Below, piece after piece: positions 25,472 through 33,683 of a stretch of DNA of 64,000 nt. The notes under the pieces are model-generated. The model saw only the letters and a program-made list of their open reading frames with translations. It did no database searches and was not told the DNA's origin. The DNA is from Rothia nasimurium (GTDB taxonomy: Bacteria; Actinomycetota; Actinomycetes; Actinomycetales; Micrococcaceae). How positions within the stretch are numbered: position 1 is the stretch's first letter; each line of letters begins with the position of its first letter. Location: positions 1 through 64,000 of the forward strand of contig NZ_CAKMSS010000002.1 in NCBI RefSeq assembly GCF_928382285.1. Reading direction: 5' to 3'. A program made the translations under genes and the position numbers.

Positions 25472-26250
25472 ACTTCTTCCTTCTCTCGTTCCACCATAGC
25501 CTGCTGGATTTGCGCCTCGGTAGCCGGCAACGACCAGCTCAGCCGATGCAAGGGGGTTGGCCCCATCGTTTCTACCGCGGTGCGGTGGGCACCCGATCCG
25601 TAGCCCTTATTTTTCGCCCAGCCGTAGCCGGGGTAGCAGGCGTCCAGCTCGTCCATGAGGGCATCGCGCTCCACCTTAGCCACCACCGAAGCTGCCGCGA
25701 TAGAAGCACAGCGGTAGTCACCCTTAATCTCCATCTGCACCGGCCCGAACCAGCCACCTGGCTCCCCCGCCAGACCTGCCCAGGCTTCAGCCACCAGCCC
25801 ACGGTAGAGGGCGCTTGCCGGATCAAGATCGGCAAAAAGGTCAGCCTCGGGAGCAGAAAGCCAGTTATGCTTGCCGTCCAAGAGGACGGCATCAGGGTAG
25901 GCCCCAGCCCGAGCCACCTGGGCAAGAGCCCGCTGCCCCGCTAAACGCAGGGCCGTGGTGATACCCAGAGCATCAATTTCAGCAGGGCTGGCGTGCCCCA
26001 CTGCGGTCACGGCCCACTGCTTCACCTGCGGAGCCATCGCCACCCGCTTTTTCTCGGTCAGGGCCTTTGAATCGATAAGCCCCTCGATACTGAGCTGGGC
26101 GCTCGCCTCAATCACGGCAACCCCAACGGTTACCGGCCCGGCCAGCGGACCGCGCCCCACCTCGTCCATACCCGCCACCAGGGTCTTGCCCGAGGCAAAA
26201 AGCTCGGTTTCGACGCTCAGGTCAGCGGACGCGGTTTCTTTAGTTGGCAC
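25468..26250 (-). CDS. rnhB: Ribonuclease HII
   Basis: A 260-residue enzyme that cuts RNA in RNA-DNA hybrids and at single ribonucleotides in DNA. The catalytic start is AGMDEVGRGPLAGPV with D29 and E30; the third acid is in LLDGKHNW and the fourth in ASVVAKVERDALMDEL; NKGYGSGAHR closes the domain. A GTG at 26250, five bases from the lepB stop, gives the usual length. The open frame runs further up to an ATG at 26361, which would overlap lepB by more than 100 bases. No strong ribosome-binding site is seen, and coupling with lepB is likely. Confidence 0.93.
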   Translation of the reverse strand: MPTKETASADLSVETELFASGKTLVAGMDEVGRGPLAGPVTVGVAVIEASAQLSIEGLIDSKALTEKKRVAMAPQVKQWAVTAVGHASPAEIDALGITTALRLAGQRALAQVARAGAYPDAVLLDGKHNWLSAPEADLFADLDPASALYRGLVAEAWAGLAGEPGGWFGPVQMEIKGDYRCASIAAASVVAKVERDALMDELDACYPGYGWAKNKGYGSGAHRTAVETMGPTPLHRLSWSLPATEAQIQQAMVEREKEEV

Positions 26251-26254
26251 GGTC

Positions 26255-26989
26255 TTACTCGGTATCGGGTACGTCGGCAAAGACATCGCTAGCCCCACCA
26301 ATGAAAGTGAAGCTAGACAGGGGCCAGGCGACGACGAAGACTTCGCCCACAACATCGGCATCGTTGATGAACTCGGTGCCGGTCTGAATATGGTAGCGGG
26401 AGTCAGCAGAGTTAGAGCGGTTATCGCCCATGACGAAGTAGGAGTTCTGGGGAACGATCACGTCGAAGGGAAGCTCGGTGGGGCTTACACCTGGCTTGAG
26501 GTAGGTCTCGTCAATTTCTACGCCGTTGACGGTAATACGACCATCGGCGGTACCCACGATGTGGTCACCACCCACGCCAATCACGCGCTTGACCAGGTAG
26601 TTTGATGAGCTATCGGGCATAACCCCCACAAAGGCAAGCGCATCACGCACGGGGTTAGAGCTGGTAGAGACCGGCATCCAGCCCTGAGTGTCCTTGAAGA
26701 CCACGATGTCACCGCGCTCGGCTTCGGTGAAGAGTCCACCTGCCACGTTCACAAAAACGCGGTCGTTGATCTGCAGGGTATCTTCCATGGAGCTAGAAGG
26801 AATGTAAAACCCGCGAACCACAAAGGTTTTCAGCAGGAAGGCGATGAGCACCGCGTAGAGGATAATCAGGGCGTACTCTTTGACCGCGCTGTTTTCGCGG
26901 CGGCGCTTACCGCCGCGGGGCTTGTCGGTCGAGGCTGTGGTGGCGTCCTGTGCCGCTGCCTCGATGCTGTCTGAATTCTGCTGCTCCAT
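26255..26989 (-). CDS. lepB: Signal peptidase I (first of two)
   Basis: A 244-residue membrane-bound peptidase that removes signal peptides of exported proteins. A basic cytoplasmic N terminus (GGKRRREN) is followed by one transmembrane segment at about 38-56. The catalytic Ser67 is in YIPSSSMEDTL and the catalytic Lys134 in YLVKRVIGVGGD; the box MGDNRSNSADSR is complete. It sits 50 bases downstream of a second lepB and upstream of rnhB in the rplS run. The ATG at 26989 follows an AGAAGGG-like site. Confidence 0.93.
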   Translation of the reverse strand: MEQQNSDSIEAAAQDATTASTDKPRGGKRRRENSAVKEYALIILYAVLIAFLLKTFVVRGFYIPSSSMEDTLQINDRVFVNVAGGLFTEAERGDIVVFKDTQGWMPVSTSSNPVRDALAFVGVMPDSSSNYLVKRVIGVGGDHIVGTADGRITVNGVEIDETYLKPGVSPTELPFDVIVPQNSYFVMGDNRSNSADSRYHIQTGTEFINDADVVGEVFVVAWPLSSFTFIGGASDVFADVPDTE

Positions 26990-27039
26990 GAGCCCGCACC
27001 CTTCTGCTATGAACGTGTTTAGAGGATAGTTTAGTGGTT

Positions 27040-27696
27040 TTAGCTGGGAGCTTGACCAAAGCGGTGGGCCGGCCAGGCGATGAAGACCGGGGTGCCGATG
27101 ATTTTCTCGGTGCGGATCATACCGCCGCCGGGTGCCCCTAAGAGGGCCCTGGAGTCAGCGGACGCCGAGCGGTGGTCGCCCATCACCCACATGCGTCCTT
27201 CGGGTACCTGCACGCTAAAGCTCACCTCGCTGGCGCTGTCGCCGGGGTAAAGATAGGGCTCTTCGGAAGGCTGCCCATTGATCAGAAGATAGCCCTGGTG
27301 GTCGCAGCACTCGACGGTATCGCCAGCTACCCCGATGACGCGCTTGATGTAGACCGTATCTGAACCCACTAACCCGAGCCACTGCCCCGCGGTTGTGAGC
27401 GGGTCACGCACCCAGGGGCTGCCGGGCACATAGGGGGCGAAGGAGCCGGTACCGTCAAAAACGACCACATCGCCACGCTGGGGCTCGGTAGCTAGTTTTG
27501 AGACTAGAATACGGTCGCCCGGTTCGTAGGTGGGTTCCATGGAACTTGAGGGTATGTAGAACACATCAATGAAAAAGGAACGAACCACCAGGAGCACGGT
27601 GAAGGCGAGGGTCGCAGCGACAGCAACAAGGCGCCAGCCCTGTAGAAAGGGTTGGCGCCTTGCCTCAGAAGAGTCGGCGTTTACGCCAGTCTCCAT
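27040..27696 (-). CDS. lepB: Signal peptidase I (second of two)
   Basis: A 218-residue paralogue of the neighbouring signal peptidase. It has one transmembrane segment at about 23-42, the catalytic Ser52 in YIPSSSMEPTYEPGD, Lys118 in VYIKRVIGVAGD and the box MGDHRSASADSR, where His replaces the usual Asn. A region with CCDHQGYLLINGQ and a loop that holds GAPGGGMIR differ from the first copy. Identity between the two is limited to the active-site boxes, so this is an old duplication. It starts 23 bases after the rplS stop. Two peptidases may divide the precursor pool. Confidence 0.92.
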   Translation of the reverse strand: METGVNADSSEARRQPFLQGWRLVAVAATLAFTVLLVVRSFFIDVFYIPSSSMEPTYEPGDRILVSKLATEPQRGDVVVFDGTGSFAPYVPGSPWVRDPLTTAGQWLGLVGSDTVYIKRVIGVAGDTVECCDHQGYLLINGQPSEEPYLYPGDSASEVSFSVQVPEGRMWVMGDHRSASADSRALLGAPGGGMIRTEKIIGTPVFIAWPAHRFGQAPS

Positions 27697-27719
27697 AAAT
27701 CTGATGAAACCTAAATGGC

Positions 27720-28067
27720 TTAGGCTTCGCGCTTCTCGCGGATACGAGCAGCCTTACCGTGACGGTCGCGCATGTAGTAGAGCTTTGCACGGCGGACGTC
27801 ACCGCGGGTGACAACCTCGATCTTTTCGATGACGGGAGAGTGTACGGGGAAGGTACGCTCTACGCCGACACCGAAGGAAACCTTGCGGACGGTGAAGGTT
27901 TCGCGGACGCCAGCGCCCTGACGGCCAACAACGAAGCCCTTGAAGACCTGGACACGGCTGCGGTTACCTTCAACAATGTTGACGTGTACGTTCAGGGTGT
28001 CGCCGGGGCCGAACTCGGGGATGTCGGTGCGAAGTGACTTGTTATCAATGAAGTCAAGAGTCTGCAT
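27720..28067 (-). CDS. rplS: 50S ribosomal protein L19
   Basis: A 115-residue ribosomal protein at the 30S-50S interface. The pattern is clear: [53 protein letters not shown] and [22 protein letters not shown]. The open frame extends 25 codons upstream, but the ATG at 28067 gives the family start and has GGAGAAA before it. A leader of about 220 bases with a GCTCTGA/TCAGAGC hairpin precedes it, and trmD is further up, so rplS has its own control region and is separated from trmD by a terminator. Confidence 0.96.
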   Translation of the reverse strand: MQTLDFIDNKSLRTDIPEFGPGDTLNVHVNIVEGNRSRVQVFKGFVVGRQGAGVRETFTVRKVSFGVGVERTFPVHSPVIEKIEVVTRGDVRRAKLYYMRDRHGKAARIREKREA

Positions 28068-28191
28068 TGAGTTTCTCCGTGAATATCTCTGCCGCAGGTC
28101 AAACATATTCGGTGTATGTCGCAGGCAGTGTCTAGGGGTCACCGGGTGGTGCCAGACTGATGCTGTCTGCGATGAATTCTTTACTCACCGC

Positions 28192-28209
28192 GCTCTGAAC
28201 GGTCAGAGC
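28192..28209 (-). promoter_or_regulatory. Hairpin in the rplS leader
   Basis: A perfect 7-base stem GCTCTGA/TCAGAGC with a four-base loop, about 125 bases before the rplS start on the minus strand. It might be part of a control structure that regulates L19 synthesis. The other 200 bases of the leader show no clear promoter; CTGACC spaced 17 bases from TAAAGA is one weak pair. Confidence 0.35.
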
Positions 28210-28293
28210 CGATGGTTCACGCTGTTATAGGTCGCTCTTCCCCCTGCGGCAGGGGCGTGCCCAGCATGAACACAAAGAAAAATTATCCCACAG

Positions 28294-28326
28294 AAAACCC
28301 GCCTGCACCAGGGGTGCCGGGGCGGG
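28294..28326 (-). terminator. Rho-independent terminator after trmD
   Basis: CCCGCC (28298-28303) pairs with GGCGGG (28321-28326), with an inner GCACC/GGTGC stem; TTTTC follows on the minus strand. Confidence 0.85.
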
Positions 28327-28360
28327 CGTCCGCGTGTTGCCTGTGAGCTTACCTACTTTA

Positions 28361-29182
28361 TTAGCCTTCGCTCGAAAGCTCGGCCTCACGCCCAGCTTTT
28401 TTGGCAGCTTTCTGCTCGGTGTGCAGCTCCTGCAAGAGCTTGCGATCTTTCTTGTCCCAGTTCTCTGCGGGGTAGGCCTTGACCATATCGGGGCGGCGGG
28501 CAAAGGTGCGCTTAATCTGCTCGTCGCGGCGCCAGCGGGCGATAGCACCGTGGTTGCCAGAGAGCAGGACGGGCGGCACCTGCTGATTTCGCCAAGTAGC
28601 GGGCTTGGTGTAGACCGGGTACTCCAGCAGCCCGCCGGTGTGGGACTCTTCGGCCAGGGACTCGGGGTTGCCCATGGCACCGGGAATCAGGCGGGTAATG
28701 GCCTCAATCATCACCATCACGGCCACTTCGCCCCCGTAGAGCACGTAGTCGCCGATGGATACGGGCAGCACCCTAAATTCCTGCTCAGCCCAGTCCAGTA
28801 CACGCTCGTCAATGCCTTCGTAGCGGGCCGGGGCGAACACGATGTGCTCTTCTTCTGCCAGGTCGTAGGCCAGCTGCTGGTTGAAGACAGTGCCGGCAGG
28901 TGAGGGCACGATGAGCAGGGGTTTGCTCCCGTCCGCCCGCGCGGACGCCGGTGAGGCGGCAAGTGCCTGATCCAGGGCAAGGCCCCAGGGCTCGGGTTTC
29001 ATAACCATGCCAGCTCCCCCGCCGTAGGGGGTATCGTCGACGGTCTTGTGCCGGTCGAAGGCGAAGTCACGCAGGTTGGTCAGGTGCAGGTCAACCTTGC
29101 CCGATTCGCGGGCTTTGCCCATGAGGGAGAGCTCTAGCGGGGCCAGGTATTCGGGGAAGATGGTGATGACGTCAAAGCGCAT
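28361..29182 (-). CDS. trmD: tRNA (guanine-N1)-methyltransferase
   Basis: A 273-residue SPOUT methyltransferase that makes m1G37 in tRNAs with G36 and so prevents frameshifts. It opens with [13 protein letters not shown] and holds [13 protein letters not shown], the knot regions [11 protein letters not shown] and [25 protein letters not shown], and the [24 protein letters not shown] tail part. Together these are decisive. It starts five bases after the rimM stop, so the two share a transcript. The C terminus is basic and helical. Confidence 0.96.
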   Translation of the reverse strand: MRFDVITIFPEYLAPLELSLMGKARESGKVDLHLTNLRDFAFDRHKTVDDTPYGGGAGMVMKPEPWGLALDQALAASPASARADGSKPLLIVPSPAGTVFNQQLAYDLAEEEHIVFAPARYEGIDERVLDWAEQEFRVLPVSIGDYVLYGGEVAVMVMIEAITRLIPGAMGNPESLAEESHTGGLLEYPVYTKPATWRNQQVPPVLLSGNHGAIARWRRDEQIKRTFARRPDMVKAYPAENWDKKDRKLLQELHTEQKAAKKAGREAELSSEG

Positions 29183-29187
29183 GAGCG

Positions 29188-29805
29188 TTAGTTGTGCTCA
29201 CTCTCGGTCTCGGGTTCTGCTTCTTCATCGTTGCTGTTGAGTTCGAGCAGGCCGGCGGGTGGGTTGATGATGATGTAGCCCTCTTCGGTGTCGATAGCGG
29301 GGATGAGTTCTTCGACGAAGGGGATCATGACCTCTTCACCGTCTGCGGTGTTTTCGAGAATCAGCAGATCCTGGGTAGGCATGGTCTGCAGGCCGGTGAC
29401 GATGGCGATGGGCTCTTCGGGTAGGTAGCCGTCCTTGATGTCGGCGGCCAGGTAGACGGGCAGGTCGAGCAGTTCGTGCTCGTAGTAGCCTTCGTCGTCG
29501 CTGTCGGTGTCGGTTTCTGCGGAGGAGTCGAAGGTGAGGCGGGTGTCGCGGAGTTCTTCGGCCTGGTTGCGGTTGGTGACTTCTTCGAAGGCTACGACCA
29601 GGATTTTTTTGTTCCAGCGGGATTTTTTGACGGTGAGGGTGCCTGCGGGGGCGATGGTGCCTGCGGGGCTTGCGGGGTTGAAGTTTTCGATGTCGAGCAC
29701 AGCCCCGGGAGCGAAGCGTTCTTCGGGGGCGTCGGTGAAGAGCTGGACGGTGACTTCGCCGCGGATGCCGTGGGGTTTGCCGATGCGGGCGACCTGTACC
29801 TGCAC
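29188..29805 (-). CDS. rimM: Ribosome maturation factor RimM
   Basis: A 205-residue protein that helps assemble the head of the 30S subunit and binds S19. The N-terminal RimM domain starts [23 protein letters not shown]. The PRC-barrel domain includes [20 protein letters not shown] and the end box [30 protein letters not shown]. An acidic linker ([13 protein letters not shown]) and an acidic tail ([14 protein letters not shown]) are longer than in E. coli. The ATG at 29805 follows AAGGAGAT. In the usual order khpA stands directly before rimM; here a toxin-antitoxin pair and two terminators intervene. Confidence 0.95.
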   Translation of the reverse strand: MQVQVARIGKPHGIRGEVTVQLFTDAPEERFAPGAVLDIENFNPASPAGTIAPAGTLTVKKSRWNKKILVVAFEEVTNRNQAEELRDTRLTFDSSAETDTDSDDEGYYEHELLDLPVYLAADIKDGYLPEEPIAIVTGLQTMPTQDLLILENTADGEEVMIPFVEELIPAIDTEEGYIIINPPAGLLELNSNDEEAEPETESEHN

Positions 29806-29863
29806 GCGTATCTCCTTGGGGGTAAAGGTGGTGTGGGGTTTGGGTCTAACTTTACCGGGTTTT

Positions 29864-29881
29864 GCGGACGCCGGTGGGTAG
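29864..29881. repeat. 18-base direct repeat, copy 1
   Basis: Identical to 30517-30534. Each copy begins with the GCGGACGCCGG motif and lies directly beside a terminator hairpin. The two copies bracket the toxin-antitoxin pair. Confidence 0.85.
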
Positions 29882-29883
29882 AT

Positions 29884-29920
29884 AAAAGCCCCGTACCAGC
29901 GAGATGCTAGCCCGGGGCTT
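29884..29920 (-). terminator. Terminator after the toxin-antitoxin pair
   Basis: AAAGCCCCG pairs with CGGGGCTT; TTTTATC follows on the minus strand. It would stop read-through from the toxin-antitoxin pair into rimM. Confidence 0.85.
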
Positions 29921-29926
29921 GTGTAG

Positions 29927-30115
29927 TTAGTTTGAAGGGGTGTTGTGTGCTGTTGCTTCTATACCGAAGGTAGCTGCAGCGTGAAGTTGGGCCGCTTTGC
30001 CGGTAAGGGGTTCTTCTTCACGCGGGGTGTTGAGCCCGAGCTCAGCAGCGTGGGAGAGTAGCTCCCAGTATTCTTCGTTATGAAGGAGCATGTTTTCAGC
30101 GGAGGTGCTGGTCAT
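29927..30115 (-). CDS. Probable antitoxin partner (62 residues)
   Basis: A small acidic protein (EEYWELLSHAAELGLNTPREEEP, then a second helix GKAAQLHAAATFGIEA). It overlaps the end of the upstream gene by 20 bases and ends in front of a terminator. I recognise no DNA-binding motif. Size, overlap and order, behind a gene that resembles a toxin, suggest the antitoxin of a module with the toxin gene first. The call is inference from arrangement. GAGAGGG stands nine bases before its ATG. Confidence 0.5.
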   Translation of the reverse strand: MTSTSAENMLLHNEEYWELLSHAAELGLNTPREEEPLTGKAAQLHAAATFGIEATAHNTPSN

Positions 30116-30383
30116 TATTGGCCCTCTCTCCTGTTCTCATAGCATGGAAAATTACCATGATGGTGTCGTTCTGAATTGGTTTGACGAGAACTTCGATAAG
30201 GTCTCGTGTGTAGGGGTCGGGGTGCCCAATATAGCGGTAGATTGGTTCCTTGCTAATGTCGTATTCGCGATACATCCATTGCGCATGGATGATTGCGTTC
30301 CATATCTCAGCTTCGGTATAGCCGTGTTTGAAGGCTGAGCGTGTGTAGTGCTTTCGAGGCACTTTAGTAGGGTCGAAAGTCAT
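30096..30383 (-). CDS. Probable toxin of a toxin-antitoxin pair (BrnT/DUF4258-like)
   Basis: A 95-residue protein whose pattern (FKHGYTEAEIWNAI, a YRYIGHPDP turn, DLIEVLVKP, then MVIFHAMRTGER) resembles the small RelE-like folds of BrnT and DUF4258 toxins, where the first helix after HGY, a beta-hairpin and the final H-A-M strand are typical. Catalytic residues cannot be named with certainty. It overlaps the next small gene by 20 bases. AGGAAG stands before the ATG at 30383, inside a perfect palindrome GGAAGCTTCC (30385-30394), a possible autoregulatory operator. It interrupts the conserved khpA-rimM neighbourhood. Confidence 0.6.
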   Translation of the reverse strand: MTFDPTKVPRKHYTRSAFKHGYTEAEIWNAIIHAQWMYREYDISKEPIYRYIGHPDPYTRDLIEVLVKPIQNDTIMVIFHAMRTGERANNDQHLR

Positions 30384-30384
30384 G

Positions 30385-30394
30385 GGAAGCTTCC
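30385..30394. promoter_or_regulatory. Palindrome at the toxin gene start
   Basis: GGAAGCTTCC is a perfect 10-base palindrome that overlaps the ribosome-binding site of the toxin gene. Autoregulation through such a site is usual in toxin-antitoxin modules, but the length is short and it may be chance. Confidence 0.35.
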
Positions 30395-30516
30395 TGTAGC
30401 TTATTCCCCTTTACCCGTTTTCTTTCTCACTCATTATTTTAGAACGCAGGTTACTTGGAGGCAATGGGGGTTCTGAGGCCCAGGCCAGCAGGAGGTATGG
30501 CAAGGGCACCAAGGAC

Positions 30517-30534
30517 GCGGACGCCGGTGGGTAG
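30517..30534. repeat. 18-base direct repeat, copy 2
   Basis: Identical to 29864-29881, likewise followed within a few bases by a terminator hairpin. About 635 bases separate the copies. Confidence 0.85.
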
Positions 30535-30538
30535 GTAC

Positions 30539-30577
30539 AAGAAAGCCCCTACAGCTGATAAGCGGTAGGGGCTTCTT
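30539..30577 (-). terminator. Terminator after rpsP-khpA
   Basis: AAGCCCCTAC (30543-30552) pairs with GTAGGGGCTT (30565-30574), with AAGAA/TTCTT extending it; TTTCTTG follows on the minus strand. Confidence 0.85.
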
Positions 30578-30590
30578 GAGAAGTATTCAG

Positions 30591-30833
30591 TTAGCGTCGT
30601 CGGTCGGTGTCGATGACGTCTACGCGCACGTGGTCGCCGTCGTTGATGGCGTTGACCACGGTGCGGATGCTCTTGGCGGTGCGGCCGGAGCGGCCAATCA
30701 CGCGGCCAAGGTCATCAGGGTTCACGCGAACCTCCAGGGTTTCGCCCCGGCGGCCGGTTTTGGCGCGCACCTGGACGTCGTCTGGGTTGTCGACGATACC
30801 CCGAACGAGGTGTTCGAGAGCGTCAGCCAACAT
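30591..30833 (-). CDS. khpA: KH-domain RNA-binding protein KhpA
   Basis: An 80-residue single KH-domain protein (UPF0109). The GXXG loop is in GRVIGRSGRTAKSI at 43-56. KhpA with KhpB binds many small and messenger RNAs and affects cell division in Gram-positive bacteria. It lies two bases after rpsP and shares its transcript, as usual in actinobacteria. It ends right at the terminator. Confidence 0.93.
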   Translation of the reverse strand: MLADALEHLVRGIVDNPDDVQVRAKTGRRGETLEVRVNPDDLGRVIGRSGRTAKSIRTVVNAINDGDHVRVDVIDTDRRR

Positions 30834-30835
30834 GA

Positions 30836-31264
30836 TTACTCAGCTGCTTCCTCAGAAGCTGCTTCTTCAGCAGCCTCTTCTGCGGGAGCTTCTTCAGCCT
30901 TGTCCTCGCCCTTGGGGGTGATTGCCTCGGGAAGGATGACCGAACCCTTTTCGGGAACAACGAACTCGGGCTTGGCGTCAACGGGCTTAACGGTTGACTC
31001 AGCCTTTTCGCCCTTGGCAGCAGCCAGGTCGCCGGTCAGTTTCAGCAGAGCAGCTACCTGCTCGGTGGGCTGGGCGCCAACTGACAGCCAGTACTGGGCA
31101 CGCTCTGAGTTGATCTCGATGCGTGAGGGGTTCTCGGTCGGGTGGTAAATGCCGATTTCCTCGATAGCCTTACCGTCACGCTTGGTGCGTGAGTCAGCTA
31201 CTACAACACGGTAGCGGGGATCGCGGATTTTACCGAAACGCTTCAGACGAATTTTAACAGCCAC
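30836..31264 (-). CDS. rpsP: 30S ribosomal protein S16
   Basis: A 142-residue ribosomal protein. The first 80 residues are the S16 domain ([55 protein letters not shown]). A long tail follows that ends in an acidic Ala-Glu stretch ([19 protein letters not shown]), a usual extra in high-G+C actinobacteria. The start is GTG at 31264 with GGAGAAA before it. A TTGACG about 110 bases up on the minus strand may belong to its promoter. Confidence 0.95.
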   Translation of the reverse strand: MAVKIRLKRFGKIRDPRYRVVVADSRTKRDGKAIEEIGIYHPTENPSRIEINSERAQYWLSVGAQPTEQVAALLKLTGDLAAAKGEKAESTVKPVDAKPEFVVPEKGSVILPEAITPKGEDKAEEAPAEEAAEEAASEEAAE

Positions 31265-31470
31265 TGTAGTGGTTTCTCCTGTTTTCTATAACTGTTCGAG
31301 GTCAGGGGTCAGCTCGTGGGGCGGGCTTCGTCAAGACCTCTGCGGACACAATTTCTCCCGGATGAGAGGGGCCGGGAAAAATCGAGTACCCGTCAAGTAT
31401 GCCAGCTCCGCCCCGCTTAATCTAGGGTTACGCTCTATGGAGTGAGCGTGTTGTGAGCAAGCTGACCGTA

Positions 31471-32652
31471 TTATTTCCTCAGCGCCTGCTTCCAGCTCAC
31501 CGAGGTTCCACCGCGCATAATGTTGGCGCGGTAGATGCGGGCGCCGAGCCGGGTGAGGAGGGCTGCTACTGCCAGGGTGAGGGCAAGGGCGAGTAGGGGC
31601 TCCCAGAGGGCTACGTCTTCGGTGAGTAGGCGGCGGGGCATGGCGATGGAAGATAGGACAGGCACGAAGGAGACGACTTTGAGCCAGGTTCCTGAGACGT
31701 AGATACCGGCGAAGAGGGCGGCGATGAGCACCATGGTGATGGGGTTGGAGAGGTTGGCGATGTCTTCGGTGCGAGCTGCCATGGCACCGACTGCGGCCCA
31801 GATGGTGGCGATAGCTGCGAAGCCAACGACGTAGAACAGGGCGAACCAGCCGGCTGAGGGTAGAATCCAGCCGAATTCTGAGGCACTTCCTGTGATTTGC
31901 ATGCCGATGAGGCCTGCGACTGCGTAGATGGCTACTTGCAGGATGGCGAGCACGATGTTGCCCACGATTTTTCCGGCGAGAAGTTGGCCGAGCGGTATGG
32001 CGGTAGCGATGATTTCGACGATGCGGTTTTGTTTTTCTTCGACCACGGAGTTGGCGATGGCTACGCCGAAGAGCACGGTGGTCATGTAGAAAATCATGGC
32101 GAAGACCATGGCAATAAGGAAGGCCAGCCCTGCATTGCTGTTGCCGGAGAGGACGCTGGTGCTCACCTGGGTGCCTGCGGCCAGGGCTTGCAGGTCAACG
32201 CCTGCATGGGCAGCGTTTTCGGCGGTGATGGTTGAGGTGATGACGGCGCTCAGTTCGGTGACCAGGCTGTTGTCAGGAGATGAGTCGAAAATGAGTTCCC
32301 AGCCTTCTTCGGTGGGGGCTAGGTAGGCGTCCGCGTCCCCGTCTGCTACGAGGGTGCGGGCGGCGTCCGCGCTGTCAACCTGGGTGGCGGTATAGCTGGT
32401 TTCGTCGTCGCTCGCTGCCTCGGCTGCGGTGACCAGGGAGCTTGCCCGGTCGTCGCTGGTTGCTACGGTGTAGTCGGTAGAACCGGAGCTAACAAAGTAG
32501 GGGATGAGGATTGCGGCCAGGATGATGACCAGGGAGAAGATGGTGCCCCCGATAAAGGATTTATCGCGCAACTTGACCATGATTTCGCGGGTGGCAACAA
32601 TCTGCCAGGCGTTCTTGGCTCTTGAAGTGCGCTGTGCTGGTGTGGTGCTCAT
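31471..32652 (-). CDS. ABC transporter permease (ABC-2 type, NatB-like)
   Basis: A 393-residue membrane protein. A first transmembrane segment (FIGGTIFSLVIILAAILIP) is followed by a large outer domain rich in Asp and Ala to about residue 180, then five hydrophobic segments. VVEEKQNRIVEIIATA and the following PLGQLLAGKI are the hallmark of the NatB/YhaP family of ABC-2 exporters. The start overlaps the ATPase stop by four bases, so both form one unit. The substrate is unknown; sodium, peptide or drug export are the family's usual jobs. The linked two-component system suggests induction by envelope stress or antibiotics. Confidence 0.85.
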   Translation of the reverse strand: MSTTPAQRTSRAKNAWQIVATREIMVKLRDKSFIGGTIFSLVIILAAILIPYFVSSGSTDYTVATSDDRASSLVTAAEAASDDETSYTATQVDSADAARTLVADGDADAYLAPTEEGWELIFDSSPDNSLVTELSAVITSTITAENAAHAGVDLQALAAGTQVSTSVLSGNSNAGLAFLIAMVFAMIFYMTTVLFGVAIANSVVEEKQNRIVEIIATAIPLGQLLAGKIVGNIVLAILQVAIYAVAGLIGMQITGSASEFGWILPSAGWFALFYVVGFAAIATIWAAVGAMAARTEDIANLSNPITMVLIAALFAGIYVSGTWLKVVSFVPVLSSIAMPRRLLTEDVALWEPLLALALTLAVAALLTRLGARIYRANIMRGGTSVSWKQALRK

Positions 32653-33566
32653 TGGCCGGTGACCTTTCGGTAGATGTCGCCGAGGGTGGGAAGCTGGCGG
32701 GAGAACTCCTGTATATCGTGTTCCAGACCGCTGCTGAAAATCTGGTGACGGACGCTGGGGAGGTCAGCACCGGGGGCCAGTTCGAGGACGGCGTCGGTGC
32801 CAGATACATCAAGGACTCTGACCCCGGGGAGTTCGCGCAGCCAGGCGGCATCGGCCCCGCCCCGGTAGAGGTAGCGAGGGGTGCCTGATTCTCTGAGTTC
32901 GGTGGCGCTACCTGCGGCTCGCACGGTGCCTCCATGCAGAATGACGACGCGGTCGCAGAGGCGGTCGACCAGGTCGAGCTGGTGGGATGAGAAGAGGATG
33001 GGGACGCCGGTGCGCATGAGCTCCCGCATCATGGAAACCATGGTATCTACGGCTCTGGGGTCCAGGCCGGAGAAGGGCTCATCGAGAATCAGGGCGGTGG
33101 GCTGGTGCAGGATTGAGGCTACAATCTGTACCCGCTGTTGGTTGCCCAGGGAGAGGGATTCAAGTTTGTCGTTCAGACGTTCTCCCAGCCCCAGTTCAGT
33201 CAGGTGCTCGGTGGCAACGGACCGGGCGGTGCTAGCGCTCATGCCGCGCAACTGCCCCAGGTAAACCAGCTGGGCCAAGATAGCCTGTTTGGGGTAAAGG
33301 CCGCGTTCTTCGGGCATGTAGCCAAAGTTTGCGCGGTCTTCGGCGGTGATGGCACGCCCGCCGTACAGTACCTGCCCGGCAGTCGGTTCGAGCAGACCCA
33401 TAATCATGCGCATGGTGGTGGTCTTACCAGCACCGTTTGCGCCAAGAAAACCGGTCATGGAGCCGGGTTCAACGGTAAAGCTCACCTTTTCTACGGCGGC
33501 TGTGGCGGTGGGGCCGCTGCCGTAGACCTTGGTGAGGTCGCGGACTTCTATCGTACGGTCGTTCAT
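32649..33566 (-). CDS. ABC transporter ATP-binding protein
   Basis: A 305-residue ATPase that pairs with the downstream NatB-like permease. Walker A GANGAGKTT is at 42-50, the Q-loop region near FGYMPEERGLYPK, the signature LSLGNQQRVQ, Walker B ALILDEPFSGLDP and the H-switch ILFSSHQL. The C-terminal 85 residues form the DUF4162-like domain of the drug and sodium exporters (SVRHQIFSSGLEHDIQEFSRQLPTL). FGYMPEERGLYPK fits the YhaQ/NatA subfamily. The ATG at 33566 follows AGGAAGTGC. Confidence 0.9.
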   Translation of the reverse strand: MNDRTIEVRDLTKVYGSGPTATAAVEKVSFTVEPGSMTGFLGANGAGKTTTMRMIMGLLEPTAGQVLYGGRAITAEDRANFGYMPEERGLYPKQAILAQLVYLGQLRGMSASTARSVATEHLTELGLGERLNDKLESLSLGNQQRVQIVASILHQPTALILDEPFSGLDPRAVDTMVSMMRELMRTGVPILFSSHQLDLVDRLCDRVVILHGGTVRAAGSATELRESGTPRYLYRGGADAAWLRELPGVRVLDVSGTDAVLELAPGADLPSVRHQIFSSGLEHDIQEFSRQLPTLGDIYRKVTGQ

Positions 33567-33621
33567 AAGGGCACTTCCTGTGGCTTGCTTGTACCCCCAA
33601 GTCTAGAAAGTCCACGCAGAG

Positions 33622-33663
33622 AAGAACTCCCCCGTGGGGCGGAGCTTCACGGGGGAGTTCTTT
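33622..33663 (-). terminator. Hairpin between the response regulator and the ABC genes
   Basis: AAGAACTCCCCCGTG pairs with CACGGGGGAGTTCTT around 12 bases. T-rich bases follow on both strands. It separates the two-component genes from the ABC pair. Confidence 0.85.
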
Positions 33664-33683
33664 CGGGGTGCCAACAGACGGAA

